This document shows, piece by piece, positions 45,242 to 57,084 of a stretch of 64,000 nt of DNA. The DNA comes from Raphanus sativus (taxonomy: Eukaryota > Streptophyta > Magnoliopsida > Brassicales > Brassicaceae). The stretch covers positions 18,547,579 to 18,611,578 of the forward strand of contig NC_079517.1 in assembly GCF_000801105.2 (NCBI RefSeq). Reading direction: 5' to 3'. Under the pieces are notes generated by a model. The model had not been told where the DNA came from, made no database searches, and was given only the letters and a program-made list of their open reading frames with translations. How positions within the stretch are numbered: position 1 is the stretch's first letter; every line of letters begins with the position of its first letter. A program made the translations under genes and the position numbers.

Positions 45242-46232
45242 TCAATACTATTAAAACAGAATCCCTAATATTAATAGTGTTCCACCATTAGTTTTTGAAG
45301 TTATTTGTACAAAACTATTCCATTTCATTTTTTGAAATATTTTAATCATTTTGACAACAATTTAATCATCCAATTAGAATCAACGATTATTTTGACCAAT
45401 CATATTGAAGCTTATGACTATTCTCTCGATCGACCAATCCGAAGACCCATCCAACTCCTATACTAATAAAGGTTTATGATGTTGAAAAAAAAGAGTTTGT
45501 GGGTGAGAAAAAAGGAGATATCACTATATTTATGGTAACAAATATATTTATTTTAATACTATACGACTTTCTTACAAATCAAGATAAAACCATAAATGCT
45601 TATTAACAATAAGCGTTTATTTTCGGTAAAAGCTAAGCATATCCATCGTAAAATCCTTTTTAGCCGTTTTTTGAATAATTTGGTTTTAATAATCAGTTAC
45701 ATATATTACTTTGCGGATCTTAAATAATTTAATCTAATATCACTTATTTTGTGATACAAATCAAGTGATTTGTCTTTTTGTAGTGTAGTTTCCTAATTTC
45801 GGGCCATAACAAAATTGTCAACTTTCATTTTTGACATTATTTTATCGTTGTGTTTTTTATATGTTTGGAACAAATATATGAATCTAAGTAACTAAAAATA
45901 TATAAAAACTTTTTTGAAAATTAAGATGTGCAAAGAATGATATTAAAATATGCTATGAGAATTTTTTTTAGTATTATATTTATAAATATAATTCTTTAGA
46001 ATAAATTAAAAAATAATTCAATATTTTTCCAAAGTTAGCTTCTACAAATATAAATATACAAATTTTGTAGCCTATCTAACATCTCTGATTATTTTTCAAA
46101 TGTAAACAATCAACACAATTTTAGGTATATCAGATTATCTTATATAAAAACACATAATCTTATAATTAACAAATTTATAGAATTTTAAAAGAGAACATTT
46201 TCCGCGCTTTTAAAGCGCGGATCAATATCTAA
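45242..46232 (+). mobile_element. Complete non-autonomous Helitron (991 bp)
   Basis: 5' end TCAATACTATTAAAACAGAA after host A (45241). 3' hairpin CCGCGCTTTTAAAGCGCGG (46202-46220), then ATCAATAT and CTAA (46229-46232), with host T next. No Rep/helicase. Confidence 0.82.
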
Positions 46233-46260
46233 TTAACTAATATTAAAATCAATTGAACCT

Positions 46261-46504
46261 TATTATGTAGTTTTTACTATATTATTTTTTACTTCCTACA
46301 TGCGACATGGATTAACATAAACATGGTGATGTTGACATATTTTCTTACCTTGGATGTTTTCCACATGGAGTTTTTACTATATTATTATGTAGTTTTTACT
46401 ATATTATTTTTTACTTCCTACATGCGACATGGATTAACATAAACATGGTGATGTTGACATATTTTCTTACCTTGGATGTTTGGTATAGATGACAAACTAT
46501 TTTT
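46261..46504. repeat. 122 bp tandem duplication
   Basis: The unit beginning TATTATGTAGTTTTTACTAT and containing CTACATGCGACATGGATTAA is present twice (46261-46382; 46383-46504), nearly identical up to TTGGATGTTT. Confidence 0.93.
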
Positions 46505-47000
46505 CAATTATTATTGTAAAAAATATTCTTTATTCTTTCTTTAAATAGAAGATATGACATTACCTAAGATGATCAATATATATATATGATAATCAATGCT
46601 TTTAAATAATAAAGATTTGATAATAATTTTACATTCTCTATCATTTTTATTCTATTTTATTTTATTTTAGTAAAATAAATTAAACAATCACGTTAACTAT
46701 ATAGTAAAAATTTAGATTTTTCTGTATATGTTATATTTTAAATTTTTAAAAGCCACTGTAAATTAGTAAAACTGTTAAAAATCTCACTTTAAATTTTTTG
46801 TTATCAATGGTTTAACTTTTATATAAAACAAGATAAAAATGTTCAAAAAATTATATGAATAAGAATTATATATATCTATATATATTTAGTACCGTTTAAA
46901 TTAAACTAGATATTATAAAAAATACATAAATATTTAAATTTCAAAATTTGCATTGAACAAATACTAAGAATTTAATATTTTATTTTCAAATTTTCACTAG

Positions 47001-47331
47001 ATTTGTAAAAAGATTATAAATTACTAAAAATATTAAAATTCCATATTGAAAAATTAGTTATCAATGGTTTAAATTTTTTGTTATGAAAAAATACAAATGA
47101 TTATAAAACCGTACTGGAAGCTCCTCTGGTCCAGTGGTTTAACCAATAGTTCATTAATGCTTTTACATTTGTAAAAAGATTATAAATTACTAAAAATATT
47201 AAAATTCCATATCGAAAAATTAGTTATCAATGGTTTAAATTTTTGTTATGAAAAAATACAAATGATTATAAAACCGTACTGGAAGCTCCTCTGGTCCAGT
47301 GGTTTAACCAATAGTTCATTAATGCTTTTAC
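47001..47331. repeat. 166 bp tandem duplication spanning a SINE head
   Basis: Units start ATTTGTAAAAAGATTATAAA at 47001 and 47167. The unit includes the first ~45 bases of the SINE that follows, so the head of the SINE is present twice. Confidence 0.93.
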
Positions 47332-47545
47332 ACTAGAAGGTATGAGTTTCAATTTCTAGAGAAGGCGAATTATGCAGAATATTGGAGAAAAATCTTACAA
47401 GAGGTCTTCGGCATGACGTAAAGCGTATCTTTATGAATGAATCTCATAAGGCGGCTCGGACGATGTAATCAGACAAAAATCCTTATAAGACATGTAAAAT
47501 TGTCAGCTGTAGTATCGGCTCTGTAACGTTTCTTATAGTTTGTAA
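47285..47545 (+). mobile_element. tRNA-derived SINE
   Basis: A box TGGTCCAGTGG (47292-47302) and a B-box-like ATGAGTTTCAATTTC (47343-47357) are about 50 bases apart, as in tRNA-derived Pol III promoters. The body continues to GTAACGTTTCTTATAG and ends in a T-rich tail. Confidence 0.62.
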
Positions 47546-48119
47546 TAGTATAACTAACTGGTGTTAAAAACACCATACTAGAGCTTGATCTGCACACCCA
47601 TGTAAGTATTTATTTTGTTTTTTTATAAATAAATATATCAACATCTACATTTTATTTTATCTAATATTTAAAATAATCATGTATAATAATATTTAAATGT
47701 TCGATAGTACAAAATGTATGTTATACAAGTGAACTTGATGTTGTTAAAAATGGGGTACTGAAATCATAAAGAAAATTGACTTCAAACATGTAAATATGCC
47801 AATATAAATCATTTTTTATTTAAAAAATTATAACCCATCAAACCATTATTAAATGTTGATATAATATGGACAATAATAATAGAATATTAGAATATCATTC
47901 ATATTATTGTTAGTTATCAAGTATGATGTTACACTTATACCTAGTAGATAAGTGTTTGGATTAATTTATCAATGATGGTTTTGATTTATATATTTGCACC
48001 AATTTAATTATATACGTAATAGTCATTGATCTTTCATTTATATAATATAATATAAAATATATATATATATATACAAAATAACACAAATAAATAATAATAC
48101 ATAAAAGTTTATGTATATA
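47546..48119. other. AT-rich intergenic
   Basis: No feature supported. Confidence 0.45.
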
Positions 48120-49145
48120 CTAGATTTTGACCCGCCCTTCAAAAGGCGGGTATATTTTTTGTTTTAATCTTTTTTTTGAAAAATTATTTGTTTGTATTTG
48201 ATTTATTTTATAATCATATTTGTGTTTGTTACTAATTTAATTTGATATAATAGTTTTTTAAATAAATGAAATATATAGATGGATCCAATATGTCACATTT
48301 ATTGGGTTTTTAACCAAAGATTTAAACATAAGTAATTTTATGTTAAATTTAGATACTTGTTCATGTATTACAAAATTTATATGTGATTTGTTCTTTTTAT
48401 TTTTAATTTGAAATTTATATATTTTAGTTTATAGAATTTTATATGATTTAAACGGATAGTCAAACCCAAACTAAAACCCATAAAATATGAATTGAAACAA
48501 AAATTTGAATTCTGAATAGACTTAAACCAAAATCTCATCATATAATTAAACTTCTTAATTTATTAATAATAAATATTACAATATCAACAACTTAAAATAT
48601 TTGTGTTCAAATATTAATAACATAAACAATTTTTTGACCCACACTTGAAAGCACCATATATTTTATGATGTAAAATTTCATTAATAATTTTACAAAAATT
48701 ATGTAAACTCGTAAAGATTTTGTCTATTTTGAAACAGGAAAATTCGGATATGTTTTCAAATCTATAGATCTAGTGATTCAATATGTAATCCGGTTTGGAT
48801 TTCAAGAGATATTCATCAACTAAAATTTTGATAAAACCCACAAAAACCGTTAAAACCAGAGGTGCATGTTGAACCTATAGGTGATTGATATAATTAAATT
48901 TTATTTAAATTGTTATTTTTTATAAATTAAAATTTAATTTCAATGGTTTAATTAGATATTTAGATAATTATTAATTGATAAAAGTCATGTCCAACATAAG
49001 TATTTTTATCTCCTATTGGTATAGGTGAACATATGAACATGACCTATTGACCTATACCAAACATAACAAAACTTATAACCGCGGATCTTAAAACATGAAC
49101 ATGACCTATTGATATAGGTGTGGTCAAACTATTTAATAAAATAGA
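48120..49145 (-). mobile_element. Probable Helitron (minus strand)
   Basis: 3' end is clear: on the minus strand the hairpin CCCGCC-TTTTGAAG-GGCGGG is followed by TCAAAAT and CTAG (plus-strand host A at 48119). The 5' end is tentative: TCTATTTTATTAAATAG on the minus strand ending at 49145 with A before it. Confidence 0.5.
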
Positions 49146-49149
49146 TTAA

Positions 49150-49280
49150 AAACTATTAACTATTTAGAAGAAATATTATACAAAAAAACACAGATACGAT
49201 TAAAACACACAAATATAATTTTTTTTTAAAATATAAAACAAAAAATATACCCGCCATTTTAGGAGCAGATCAGAATCTAG
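49150..49280 (+). mobile_element. Helitron 3' end, decayed
   Basis: TATACCCGCC...AGGAGCAG is a decayed hairpin, followed by ATCAGAAT and CTAG (49277-49280) with host T. The 130 bp before it recurs at about 49480-49644, where it ends CTAA with a more decayed hairpin. Both are the same family as the terminus at 48120, in the opposite orientation. Confidence 0.5.
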
Positions 49281-50239
49281 TTGTATTTGAATTATATACC
49301 GTAACTCTAATTTGTTGTAGAAAATGTTTAAATTATATTTTATGTGAAATGAAATATAAATAATTTAAATTTTAAAAAATTTCTAAATTTTTAAAAATTA
49401 CTTTTTAATACTGATATATTTATAAACTATATTATTAAATTAGAAAAATGACCTATTAATAGTCCATCTATTTTATAAAATTATTAAAACTTTTTACTAA
49501 TCAGTTAAGAAAAATATTCTACACAAATATGATTACAAAGAAAAACACAAATATGATTAAAAAAATACAAATATAAAAATTGAATTTTTAGAAAATGTAA
49601 AACAAAAAATATACTCACTCTTTGAAATGTTGATCAGAATCTAAATTGTATTATATTATCTTAATTAAACCACAGTTTATTTCCATTAATTTTTATAGTG
49701 GACATAATATTTATTAATGTAAAGTATCAATATTATTGTTTCCAAATGATATAATTTTTATTTATTGAACTACGTAAGGTTGTCCACAGTTTGTAATAAG
49801 TAGTGAACCACTAATATTTTGGAATTAAAGGGTGACTTTACAAAATATGCATACATCTTAGAAGCATTACAAAATTATTTTATGAATAATAATAATTACT
49901 GGAACTGAATTTATTCTGATGGATCCCAAAAGAAAAAAATAACCGCATATTACGTAACATATAAGTGGAAGTTACAGATTTAGGAAACCAACGTGGAAGT
50001 TACAATTTTTTTAATAAAGGTAATTATATAATATATCTAGATAATTAGTTAGATGCATTATATTTTATGTTGGACACAACCTTTAATCAATTGGACATGT
50101 TGAAGAATTAATATAATAGATAACATTCATTCCACGTGAGGTGCAACTCTTAATTAGTTAGTATATATATGAAGAGTGGAACAAAAATAAGTTATACGAA
50201 GCTTTCTGTACAGGGATTGGGGCAAAAGCCGTAAGTTGA
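49281..50239. other. AT-rich intergenic with Helitron relic
   Basis: Holds the second decayed Helitron tail (49480-49644) and otherwise nothing recognisable. A TATATATA run at about 50162-50169 could belong to the F-box gene promoter. Confidence 0.4.
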
Positions 50240-50359
50240 TATTAAGCCCATGTTTGAGATCGTTGCTATGCTTTTATAAATGTAGTTGAAAACTCAACAT
50301 ATTAAGCCCATGTTTGAGATCGTTGCTTTGCTTTTATAATTGTAGTTGAAAACTTAACA
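50240..50359. repeat. 60 bp tandem duplication upstream of the F-box gene
   Basis: Two copies of a unit containing ATTAAGCCCATGTTTGAGAT and TGTAGTTGAAAACT(C/T)AACA. Confidence 0.93.
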
Positions 50360-50507
50360 AGCCAAGTGGCCCAAACTCCAGATACACTTTCGTTAGTCCA
50401 TAACATAGCCTGTTTTCTTTTTCTTTTTTGTCACGAATCCATAATATAACCTAAACGAGACTTTATCTAGGGTAGTAGGGTTTAACGCTTTTGATCTCCA
50501 GCCTGCC

Positions 50508-51659
50508 ATGAAACTGAAGCAGCTCGAATCAGTGGATAACCTAACCATCTCGACATCCACTACACAATCTTCAATCCCAGTTGATCTCCTTATTGATATA
50601 TTCTCGAGAGTGCCGTCAAAGTCTATAGCTAGGTTTCTTTGCCTTTCGAAATCATGGGCTTCCATATTTAGCCGTCCATATTTCACTGAACTGTTTCTGA
50701 CAAAGTCCTCGAGTTATCCACGGCTCTTGTTCACCACTGAAGTTTATGACAAGTTATTATTATTCTCTGCACCTCAGACTCAAAACCTAGGTCCCAAATC
50801 TTCTGTTGTAGCCAGACCTTATCAAACACATTCCTCCAATCTTGAAATAACCTCCTCGCTCCACGGACTGATATGTTGTCAAGTTAAGAGCGGTGATTAT
50901 ACGACGCCGGTGATTTGTAATCCCGCCACTGGAGAGTTTCTTAGATTACCCAAATTGAAAAGGGATGAGCAAATGCAAACCCCGATGATTTATTGCGGGT
51001 ATGATCCGACCGACAAAAAATTCAAAATGCTGAGTATATCTGATAACTTCAACACCAGCCAGGCTCGGGTTTTGACATTGGGGACTGGAAAGCATTTATG
51101 GAGAAAGATCAAATGCATACCCCATAATCCTGTGGTCTCTCAAGATCATATGATTTGTATAGATGGGGTTTTGTATTACCTAGCTTACGCTGATTTCGAG
51201 CCGATGGAGTATGTGATAGTTAGCTTTGATGTTAAATCTGAGAAGTTCAGCTTTATCAATATAGATAATGAAAGAACGAGATTAGGTTCCACTTTGATAA
51301 ACTACAAGGGTAAATTAGGTTTAGTTCATTTTACAGATTACAATGGAAAAACTCTCCGCTTGTGGTTGCTAGAAGATGGTGGGACAAATAAATGGTCATC
51401 GAGTATCCATGAATTGCCGCTTCCGGGTACGCATCCATATACCAACAAATATCAAATTGTTGGAATGACTCGTACATGCGATATTGTGTTGTCGCCGCAC
51501 CTCTTCTCAGACCCTTTTTATGTTCTTTACTACAATGTCGAGAGGAAGACTCTGGCAAGAATTGAAATACAAGGGTTGCAAGAGTTGAAATGTTACGGTG
51601 CTACAATTTATACCTTTCACGATTATTTTGAGGATCTGCAGCTTATGAAATGTCTTTAA
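50508..51659 (+). CDS. F-box protein with F-box-associated domain (383 aa)
   Basis: A single uninterrupted exon. Residues about 22-65 form an F-box (IPVDLLIDIFSRVPSKSIAR, FLCLSKSWASIFSRPYFTEL), expected to bind SKP1/ASK in an SCF ubiquitin ligase. A type-3 F-box-associated domain follows with the hallmark SLHGLICC, VICNPATGEFLRLP, YCGYDPTDKKFKML, CIDGVLYYLAY, SFDVKSEKFSFI, NYKGKLGLVHF and LRLWLLEDG segments, and it runs nearly to the C-terminus. The length fits the large Brassicaceae FBA family. The partner substrate cannot be deduced. The start at 50508 is preferred because the F-box begins soon after it and no earlier in-frame Met is evident. These genes duplicate and move often, consistent with its position between two conserved genes. 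Confidence 0.93.
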   Translation: MKLKQLESVDNLTISTSTTQSSIPVDLLIDIFSRVPSKSIARFLCLSKSWASIFSRPYFTELFLTKSSSYPRLLFTTEVYDKLLLFSAPQTQNLGPKSSVVARPYQTHSSNLEITSSLHGLICCQVKSGDYTTPVICNPATGEFLRLPKLKRDEQMQTPMIYCGYDPTDKKFKMLSISDNFNTSQARVLTLGTGKHLWRKIKCIPHNPVVSQDHMICIDGVLYYLAYADFEPMEYVIVSFDVKSEKFSFINIDNERTRLGSTLINYKGKLGLVHFTDYNGKTLRLWLLEDGGTNKWSSSIHELPLPGTHPYTNKYQIVGMTRTCDIVLSPHLFSDPFYVLYYNVERKTLARIEIQGLQELKCYGATIYTFHDYFEDLQLMKCL

Positions 51660-52889
51660 GGCTTCGGTTTCTCTTCTTCTTATTAGTGTTTTCATTTTGC
51701 GCCTATGTTTTTCTATTCAGACTTTTTATTTTATTTGGGTCCATTCATTCAGGTTTTTTTTCACTTCCCCATATTTTTAGTTGTTTTTAAACTTACTTAC
51801 TCCAAATTTTCTCACTGGTTCGAACATCGACGGAAGAATGCGATTTGCGATTAGACAACATTTCACTGACGATACATATATACCCCGACCTGCTAGAAAA
51901 ATTAAATTCTAGTTGGGATTTGCGAATTTGTTCAAATGTATCACCCTCATCATAACAGCATTCTTATCAAACCCATAGATTAGGGCCGATGGTTCTCGTC
52001 TGTATAACTCCTATTAAAGTATTCTTTAACCTTTCCAATTTATCTATACGAAACAAATCTGACATGTGGTGTTCACATCAGTTAGCGATCTCTTTGAAAT
52101 CATGGCATCCATATAAAACATGGCTAGGAGTCGTATATGTATTATACAAATTATACTCAAGATTTGAGTCCGCAATGAGCACGGTAAACTTGAGAGAGAT
52201 GTCAACTAAATAACTGCCCACTAAACTAATATGGAACATGGTAAACAAGTGGAGATGATCCCACTAATATCAGAGAACACACGACGCCATGGTTCTTGTT
52301 ATGATCTTATCACGTTCCTTCTTCAAAGCGTAGCAACATTTTCATTTTTGTTGTTGTTTTCCATATATACTGAATCCCATATGGTTTTGTTTGCTAGACT
52401 CTATCCCCAAGTATATTTAGTATTAACCTCCAAGTCTAATGAGAATACATTTTCTTCGACGGTAATATTTTTATTTAACTGTGAACTAAATTTTAGATGA
52501 CGTGATTTCTATTCGAATAAAACGAATGACTGGTAAAAAACAGTATGAACTGCAATAGACTGTTGGAAAAATGACAAAAATGTAACAATAATACAAAGTT
52601 TAATATAACTAGATGTTTATAAGTATATAAAAGTTTCTCAAACGTCATTTACTATTTAGTAAAATGCTCTACAATCTTGCGATTTTCTCGTTGCTGTTGG
52701 TAAATGGCAAAATTAATAACCTAAACTGAAGTTTTAAGAAACAGTTGTAAGTTGTAAGATGGTGTTAAAGAAGACTTATGAACAAAGCACGCAAAGAAAG
52801 AAAAGGTGGCTGGTTAATATGTATAAAGAGAACGTTTCGTGTTACCCTAAAATACTTGACGAGCAAGAAACTAAACCCGAGCCGAGTCC
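51660..52889. other. Intergenic between F-box and IPCS 3' ends
   Basis: The two genes converge here. Presumed 3' untranslated regions at both edges; short open frames at 51989-52213 and 52231-52500 have no recognisable content. Confidence 0.45.
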
Positions 52890-54772
52890 TCAGGCACCAT
52901 TGGTAGCGTTATCGTTGTGAACTCCATTGCTGTCTTCATAAATCTTCACATTCACTTGAGCCCTCGGTCTCTAAACAATAAAAGAAAGGACATTAAGATC
53001 AAACTATCAAGTTATCAATCGGAGGATTTGTCAGTGAAGTGAAAGCTGATTGGGAATGTGTACCCTACCCTATCTGCAGTAGGATCAACACCGTTCCCGT
53101 TCAAGAGTTTGTGATTCTCTTCCTTGGTTCTGTCTTTGGAGCTCAAAGGGAGTAACACCGTGGTCCGATCAGGCAACTCTGTTTCGAAAACAGAATCATA
53201 TGAGAATCGAATCTCTCTGCAAAAGTAAAATCTGGAAGTATAAAGAGGATGGAAACCTGGAAGTTTCTTGTCGAGGAAGAAAACAACCAAGTTGACTGTA
53301 TACCACGCAACGACAACATCCACTGTGTAATGTTTACGGGACGCAATAATCAAGAGGCTTTGCAAGATGGCAATGACCCAACCTAACAGCTTTATAAACC
53401 TAATAAAAGAGAGAAGAAGGAGAGACATTTGTGTAAGCTAATAAAAAGACATTTTGTAGAAGAAAGTAACTGTGTAACTAACTAACTACCTTTTAGAACC
53501 GTATTTCTGGTAAGTGAGGACAAAGACAAGTGTGAATATCATATGAGATGAGAAAATCAAATCTCCACATCCGTATATCACCCCACGAGGAACTGACATC
53601 AATCAGAATGTTATCCACATAAAGAGCGAGGAGAAGTTTTACAACAGAAAATATGTGTTAAGAGTGAAAATGTTAGAACTCACAGTTAATCAAGAGCACC
53701 TCAAGAACGCTATGTGGGCGTGGCAACGTGGCAAGCTCAGAACCCTGTAAGTAACAACACACCAGAATAAACACATGGATATGAAACTTGCATAGAGCTT
53801 TTTATCTTAAATTTTACCTACCTCTCGACAGTGATAGTTAGGGCCAGGAAGCTGAGTAGCATAGAATGTTATTACTCGGAGAAACTGACAAGCCTGTTTA
53901 AACGGAGCAGGCCTTGAAAATAGCTTTTTTTTTTTAAAGTAGCAAAGGGAAAAGGGTAGACTTACAACTAAGAAGGCGAGAACCCTGCACCATATCAAAA
54001 CCGTGTATATCTTCTTGCTTTTCATGATGAATGGATGGAAAGTCCACTGCAATTTTTATTAAGGTCATTCATATAACATCTGCTCTGCTTGGTCAGAACG
54101 GAATCAATTAAGAAACTCACCAGTAAAAACGAAAGAAATACACAAGTGAACACAGTTTCACTTATGTAGCTTTTATCTTGACCAAGCTCCTACAAATAAA
54201 AAAATTAGAAACTTCAATTCTGAATAAAAAAAGGGATCAAGCTGAAATAGATGGGAGACAAACCGGAAGAGCAATGTATCCAAGATCTTGAAGCGTTGGT
54301 CCAGGCCGATGAATATAATGAACTCCCCTAGCAGCTAACCCATGAATATACTTCCCACATAACAACAGATCATCAAGTGTCAAAACTAACCAATTAAAAT
54401 AAATAAATAACTTCCAACACTAAACTAAAACTAAAGCAACCAAAAGTAGTAAAACCATAAAGGGTAATATATCTAGTCTTATCTACGCAGCTCCAGCTAT
54501 TTCAATTACAGAGTGAAAGTTATCAAACGAAAAGATTGGGAAAACCTGACAGAGAAGACCAGCAAGAAGGTACTTCCAGTTCTCAGCGAGGAGACCAATC
54601 TCTGTCGTTACTTCCGAACAAACTCGCTTCCATAGCTATATATTAACAAAAACACAATGAGCCTATTTACCAAATCAGCTACTTATTATAATTACCAAAA
54701 TAATTACAGAATTCGAAAAAAATAAAATAAAGGAAGAACCTTTGAAGCTTCGCGGCGAATGTAAAGCGTCAT
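52890..54772 (-). CDS. IPCS: Inositol phosphorylceramide synthase, 11 exons (309 aa)
   Basis: Exons (minus strand): 54740-54772, 54546-54635, 54264-54350, 54121-54189, 53966-54046, 53822-53893, 53684-53744, 53490-53592, 53257-53399, 53069-53178, 52890-52970. All junctions are GT-AG and in phase. The product starts [11 protein letters not shown] and ends in a short Asn-rich tail (DNATNGA). It is a polytopic Golgi-type membrane protein that transfers phosphoinositol from phosphatidylinositol to ceramide. The conserved motifs are [11 protein letters not shown] in exon 8 and [14 protein letters not shown] in exon 9. They supply the expected catalytic triad, about H181, H222 and D226, of the PAP2-like sphingomyelin-synthase/IPCS family. 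Length matches the plant enzymes (about 305 aa). Arabidopsis has three copies (IPCS1-3; IPCS2 is ERH1, which dampens salicylate-linked cell death); proximity to PAR1 suggests IPCS1. The exon 10 donor (AGG/GTAGGG) is the least certain boundary. Confidence 0.93.
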
Positions 54773-55421
54773 TATTCTTTTATTGATGTTCTTCCACTTC
54801 CATACTACTTCAGACCAAACCAAACCAAACCAAAAAAATCAAAATTTTCAACAACTGATTTCGAATTTGATCTGTGGAATCGGAAAGAATGTCGTAAATT
54901 CTCCGAACGTATGCGCAATAATCGTCTGATCGAAAAGGGTGAAACGAGAAGGACGGTGACACCAAAAGAAGATCAAAAGACGAGAGACAGAGAGAGAAGA
55001 ATCTAAGAAGAGAGAAGCTTTTTTAAATTGGAAAGGAAAAAGGAATATATTTTTGCTTTAGGAGGATCTGAGACGACGATGATCAACAAAAGCCCTAACT
55101 ACAATTTCCCCTGGTTAAAATCAGCGTTTTGCTAAAAAAAAAAGGAAAAAAGAAGAAGAAGAAACATTTAAGGATCGTTTGGGTGTGATTATAAAACGCG
55201 AGTTCCACGCGAAGAAAACGGTTGGACATTTTCTTTTTAAAAATGGCGATTTTATGAACATTTTCTTTTACTTTTATTTGATCAAATTATATTAGCAAGA
55301 TTATAAATATTTGCTTTTGGGGGTAAGATTTACCAATTTCTTTTCTTTCTCGATTAATCCGGGGTATCCAGACCAATGGGAAAGTCCAAACTAATCCACA
55401 AATCTATCTTATTATTAAAGT
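54773..55421 (-). other. 5' untranslated region and promoter side of IPCS
   Basis: Purine/pyrimidine-rich leader (GAGAGACAGAGAGAG at about 54985) typical of Brassicaceae 5' UTRs, then AT-rich upstream DNA. No other gene. Confidence 0.5.
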
Positions 55422-55429
55422 AGAATTAC

Positions 55430-55632
55430 TAGGGATGGCAATCAAGGACCTGGACCGCGGGCCTGGCCCGTAAAGACTTGCTGCGGGGTGGGATTAGGCC
55501 TACATTTGATAAACCCGCAAAATTACGGGCCTCATGGGACGGGCTCAAAGCGGGACGGGTTCAAAGCGGGATGGGCTTAAAGCGGGACTGGCCGAAAGCG
55601 GGATTGGTTAAACCGCGAGATTTTGAAGCTTT

Positions 55633-55697
<65 letters not shown>

Positions 55698-56108
55698 GAT
55701 TAGACATTATGGAGCTCCGTTGATGGTGGTTTCAGGGTCGATGATGCTTCCGATCTCCCAAACATCTCTGATCTGCACTGGTGGAGCTTTTTCAAGCCAT
55801 CATAAATGATAACAAAAATATTTGTTTTGTATAAGTTTAATGTATTGATCTTGTAAGATTATGCTCGATCATGTGTAAGCTCAAACTCAATTATTGTCTA
55901 TGCTTGTTTGTGCATGTAGAAACAAGCAATGTAATATTCAATGTCCCGCGCGACGGCCCGCGAAGGCCTACATATTTCGCGGTACGGGATTGGGCAGCTA
56001 GTTTGAGGAGCGCATCCCGCGCGGGACAGGCCCGCCGTATACCGCCAGAAACCGAACCCGCAGCGGTTCGGGACGGGATGGGACGGGAGAGCCCAATTGC
56101 CATCTCTA
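55430..56108. mobile_element. hAT-type MITE (679 bp) with internal GA run
   Basis: Ends TAGGGATGGCAATCAAGG and, on the minus strand, TAGAGATGGCAATTGGGC are flanked by AGAATTAC (55422-55429) and AAAATTAC (56109-56116), an 8 bp hAT-type duplication with one difference. Subterminal GC-rich AAAGCGGGAC-GG units repeat four to five times at the left; CGCGGGAC/GGGACGGGATGG units lie at the right. No transposase. Confidence 0.82.
55635..55694 (+). repeat. (GA)n microsatellite inside hAT MITE
   Basis: About 30 GA units directly after the GC-rich repeat block. Confidence 0.97.
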
Positions 56109-56116
56109 AAAATTAC

Positions 56117-56394
56117 CTTTTAGTTTTGTTTGGCAACATGAATTGAAGAGAAGATAATTAAAATATTGTTTGGATACAAAGATAATATTTATCTTGGGCT
56201 TATAGAATTAAATTATTACTATATAATTGGGTCATATTTGCTATTATGAACCATTTTAAAGCATGAGTCCACATCCGTATATGTGTCTAGAAGCAATGTA
56301 ACTTAATTTCGTGCAGCAGGTGGATCGAACCACCTGAAATGTGTTAGCGTCCATGTGCACCTTCATGAACAAACAATGAAATAAAGAGCTATCT
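56117..56394. other. Spacer before LINE fragment
   Basis: Contains a perfect small hairpin, CAGGTGG-ATCGAA-CCACCTG (56320-56339), that may be the tail of the LINE fragment's coding sequence. No other feature. Confidence 0.4.
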
Positions 56395-56690
56395 AGAAAG
56401 ATCTCGCAGTCCGAGCTAAAAAATCTGAAATTTGATTTTGTGTTCTTGGAATATGAGTGATCTTGAGGTCTGGGAGTATATCTTCAGTGTCTTTATCCTC
56501 TCTAGTTCTATTGTAAAGTGTGGTCAAGCATGGAGCTCCTTGATCATGGAAATCAAATCCTTGCAGTCTATACTAAAATCTGATATGTCGAAAGTTGAAG
56601 CATATTCTCCATTGCCCATCATAGTGTTTCCAACTCATAATGCAAAGCAAACTCTCTTCAACTACAACTCCGTGTACCAGAACAGCTGTT
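56395..56690 (-). pseudogene. LINE-type RNase H (RVT_3) fragment
   Basis: The minus strand reads ALWVGNTMMGNGEYASTF, FSIDCKDLISMIKE, HAWPHFTIELERIKTLK and, after one frameshift, DLKITHIPRTQNQISDFLAR. This is the D-x-K-DL-x-MI ... IPR-xN-x-SDFLA pattern of the plant RNase H-like domain found at the end of non-LTR retrotransposons and in related host fragments. There is no reverse transcriptase next to it. Confidence 0.7.
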
Positions 56691-56699
56691 CATAAACCG

Positions 56700-57081
56700 A
56701 TCTCGTCGTGTTGACAAAGTCGTATTGACAGACGAGCTCAGTAATTTCCAGGTAAAGGGAGCAATATAGGCACTACTACGGCTCTTTCGGTCAAGCTCAA
56801 CCACTGTTAGGAAATCATCTCCCTCGAAAGTCGTGTTGACAGAGTCGTGTTGACAGAAACCGATCAAGAAAAATCACAGCTAAGAATTAGATCGCATCTT
56901 GTGTATGGAAGATAGAAATCAGCGCTTATCAAAGATGAGATAAGGTCTGGAAACTTGAGAACTTTAGAGAAACATTAGAGAGAGAAACTTAGAGAGAGGT
57001 TTTTTAATGAAATTATTTAATGGTATTTCACAAAGGGTACACACATATTTATAGATGAGGATAAGGCGCTGACATATACGC
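56700..57081. other. Spacer with repeated GTTGACAGA motif
   Basis: TCGTGTTGACA(G/A)A occurs about four times between 56703 and 56865. No gene recognised. Confidence 0.45.
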
Positions 57082-57084
57082 TTA

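Noticed and set aside
56658..56867. 69-codon minus-strand frame
   Set aside because: Built on repeated GTTGACAGA-type DNA; no family resemblance.
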